Part shown: piece by piece, positions 62,131 to 64,000 of the stretch
Numbering within the stretch: position 1 is the stretch's first letter
How the letters are laid out: each line of letters begins with the position of its first letter
Source: Rallus limicola
Lineage: Eukaryota; Chordata; Aves; Gruiformes; Rallidae
DNA length: 64,000 nucleotides
Direction: 5' to 3'
NCBI GenBank assembly: GCA_022605955.1
Contig: JAKCOZ010000010.1
Coordinates: 1,240,001-1,304,000, forward strand
The notes under the pieces: model-generated
What the model saw: the letters and a program-made list of their open reading frames with translations, nothing else
Databases searched by the model: none
Told to the model about the DNA's origin: nothing
Made by a program: the position numbers and the translations under genes

Positions 62131-64000
62131 TGATTAACACCTGGCAGATGTAAACAGATTTCATATGCCATGTGTCTGTTCACAAATTCTTATATTATTG
62201 TCTTTTAGCGTTCCTTCTTGTGATAAAATATTTACTGTTCAAGTGTTCAGATTTGTGTCATGTTGTAAGGATAGTGTGCCTCATTTCTATTGAATCCCTC
62301 ATGCCTCACTTTCAGAAGTTGTACTTCCAGTGAGATCCAAAATTTACCTCCAAATCTTTACCTTTGAATCCTAACTTCACCTCTGAAGAAAACTCATTTA
62401 TTTATAGAAGACCTGAAACTAGACTCCAGGAAAGTACCCAGATAAGCAGTGAAAGTGTTAAATGAGGTTTATGGTAGGGCAAGACCACTGTCAGAAAAGT
62501 AAGACATGAGACCCTCTATTTGTTAATCTAAGGATTAGCGCAAATTTATTCTATTTGAATTTAGAAAACATTGATACTCATAATTTTGTGGTTCTCTCAT
62601 TTGCATATGCCTTTTTATAATCAAATGAGTGAACCATCACAAAGAAAAAACTTATAAGCTTTTCAACTGAATGTGGAAAATGTTATTTTATGCATCTGAA
62701 CATAGTAATTTGTGTTCACAGGTGAGCTAACATCAACACTCAAGCTCAGAATAACTGGAATTGGGAGCTAAACATGAGTTGATGTAAATGTTTTGTACCC
62801 TGTCATGTGTAGGTAAAAAGCCCCAGACTTTACTGGTTTTCAGTACAGATAAGCAAAACCAATTTTCTAAGAATTTATTTAAATGTTTCAGAATAGAAGC
62901 TGGCATTTCACTTTGATAGCCACTGTGAAAGCAAAATGGAAGCAAATAGGAGGAAACACTCTTCGAAGAATGGTTGATCAAACAGAATTTTTTATTTCAA
63001 ATTATTTTACTTTTATTTAAAAACTGTGTGTATATATATATATACACACACACATATACATATATGAATGTTTCTGATACTATTCATAATAGGGTATATA
63101 CTTATTAAGGATGCTGGATACAGTATAATTGAAAATTAAACCCATATTTTCCATGGACAAAAACATAGATAAGTATAAAATGCTCATATCTTTTTAGAGG
63201 CAGAGATCTAAAAAAGAGAAATTGTGCCAGAAATGTTCATTGGTCATAATTTTCAATTTTTTTATTCAGGTTCACTATAATATTTTTTTTGTTATAAAAG
63301 GTTAAAAAAAGTAAGTAATGTTTTAATGAAGAGAGACAAAAAGAACCCAAAACACAAAGCATGCATTTTATATACTAGTCCTGAAAGCAAAGATTGTTTT
63401 TGCACCCAAAATGGATGGTGTATATCTTACTGCATGTCTTAGTGTAAAACTTACAGGTAACCCAGCAAGAGAATAATTGTAGTCTCCTTAGTCATTTCCA
63501 GTGACACTTTGTGTGATGCAACAGGTTTTGCAGAATGGTTTAAAACAAGTATCTGCAGTGAAGCTTAAAAAAATATAATTTTTCCCTCTCTTCTGCTTCT
63601 GGTTATCATTTAAGCATATTATAAAAAATTACCAAGTCCCACTTACAGCTGTCTATACGCTGAGAAAATGAGTATGTGCAAATCCCATAATACAGTGTAT
63701 GAAACCAGACCTTCTTCCTGCTCACCAATGACAGATTAAACAATGTTAATAAATATTCCCATTGAACATTCCCTGAGGAATTGAGGCCAAAGAAAAATTT
63801 ACCTCTCATTGGAACGTCCCTGGTAAAAAGCATACAGTGATTTCAATCCAGTAATAACACACAGATTGTGCTTTTATAGACACTTATTTAAAATATTTTA
63901 TTAGACTACTTTAAAATGCTTTCAAGCATGGAATAGCAGTACGGTCTGACTTCTATCCCTTTCCCCTAACATCAGTCAAAACACAAGATGGAAAACATAT
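62131..64000. other. Single-copy AT-rich DNA
   Basis: Nothing recognisable apart from the palindromic microsatellite at 63025. Confidence 0.5.
63025..63050. repeat. Perfect palindrome of TG, TA and CA units
   Basis: TGTGTG, then TATATATATATATA, then CACACA: 26 bases that are exactly self-complementary. Extra CA units and a CATATACATATATG stretch follow it. Alternating purine-pyrimidine sequence of this kind can adopt cruciform or left-handed DNA. Confidence 0.9.

Overview
This window looks like a gene-poor, AT-rich stretch of a bird genome, probably a macrochromosomal intergenic region or very large intron. The main evidence is repeat content. At least 18 fragments match the chicken repeat 1 (CR1) LINE, recognisable by the 8-bp 3' tail (ATTCTRTG)n and by reverse-transcriptase fragments such as YLDFSKAFD and the FADD-box region. 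There are also LTRs of two avian endogenous retrovirus families: one with TGTGGTGGTTTAG... termini, one with TGTCATGGTT...GGACA termini. I cannot name the species. I saw no intact protein-coding gene, rRNA, canonical tRNA, CpG island or CRISPR-like array.

Layout: 1-2110 single-copy AT-rich DNA. 2111-5192 two short LTRs of the TGTCATGG family, the first split by a 1.5-kb CR1; a second CR1 lies between them. 5193-9427 single-copy. 9428-11372 a CR1 split by a 1.2-kb LTR with a perfect 5-bp target duplication. 11373-29123 mostly single-copy with six clear CR1 fragments, one doubtful one and a speculative 108-bp exon candidate at 26794. 29124-30303 second large LTR. 30986-35806 a CR1 cluster, including a chimeric CR1-CR1 junction and an inverted pair. 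36730-37800 another CR1. 40120-41455 third large LTR, with an internal 152-bp duplication. 43169-43796 an internally deleted CR1. 43797-52533 nearly repeat-free. 52534-53768 a composite of CR1 pieces in opposing orientation. 55046-55550 a CR1. 56441-57144 an unrecognised, frameshifted coding-like stretch on the minus strand. 57145-64000 single-copy with one weak tRNA-like SINE candidate and a perfect TG/TA/CA palindrome.

There is no operon-like cooperation to describe; the biology is the history of retroelement insertion. The most informative items are: (1) the same CR1-3'-end/CR1-interior junction at two separate loci (32509 and 53730); (2) the nested LTR-in-CR1 that leaves a 392-codon fused frame; (3) three LTRs of one family with recognisable 5-bp target duplications; (4) the frameshifted coding-like region at 56441-57144. 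I did not find a convincing new biological system. Family and orientation assignments rest on recall of avian repeat families and need a repeat-library search.
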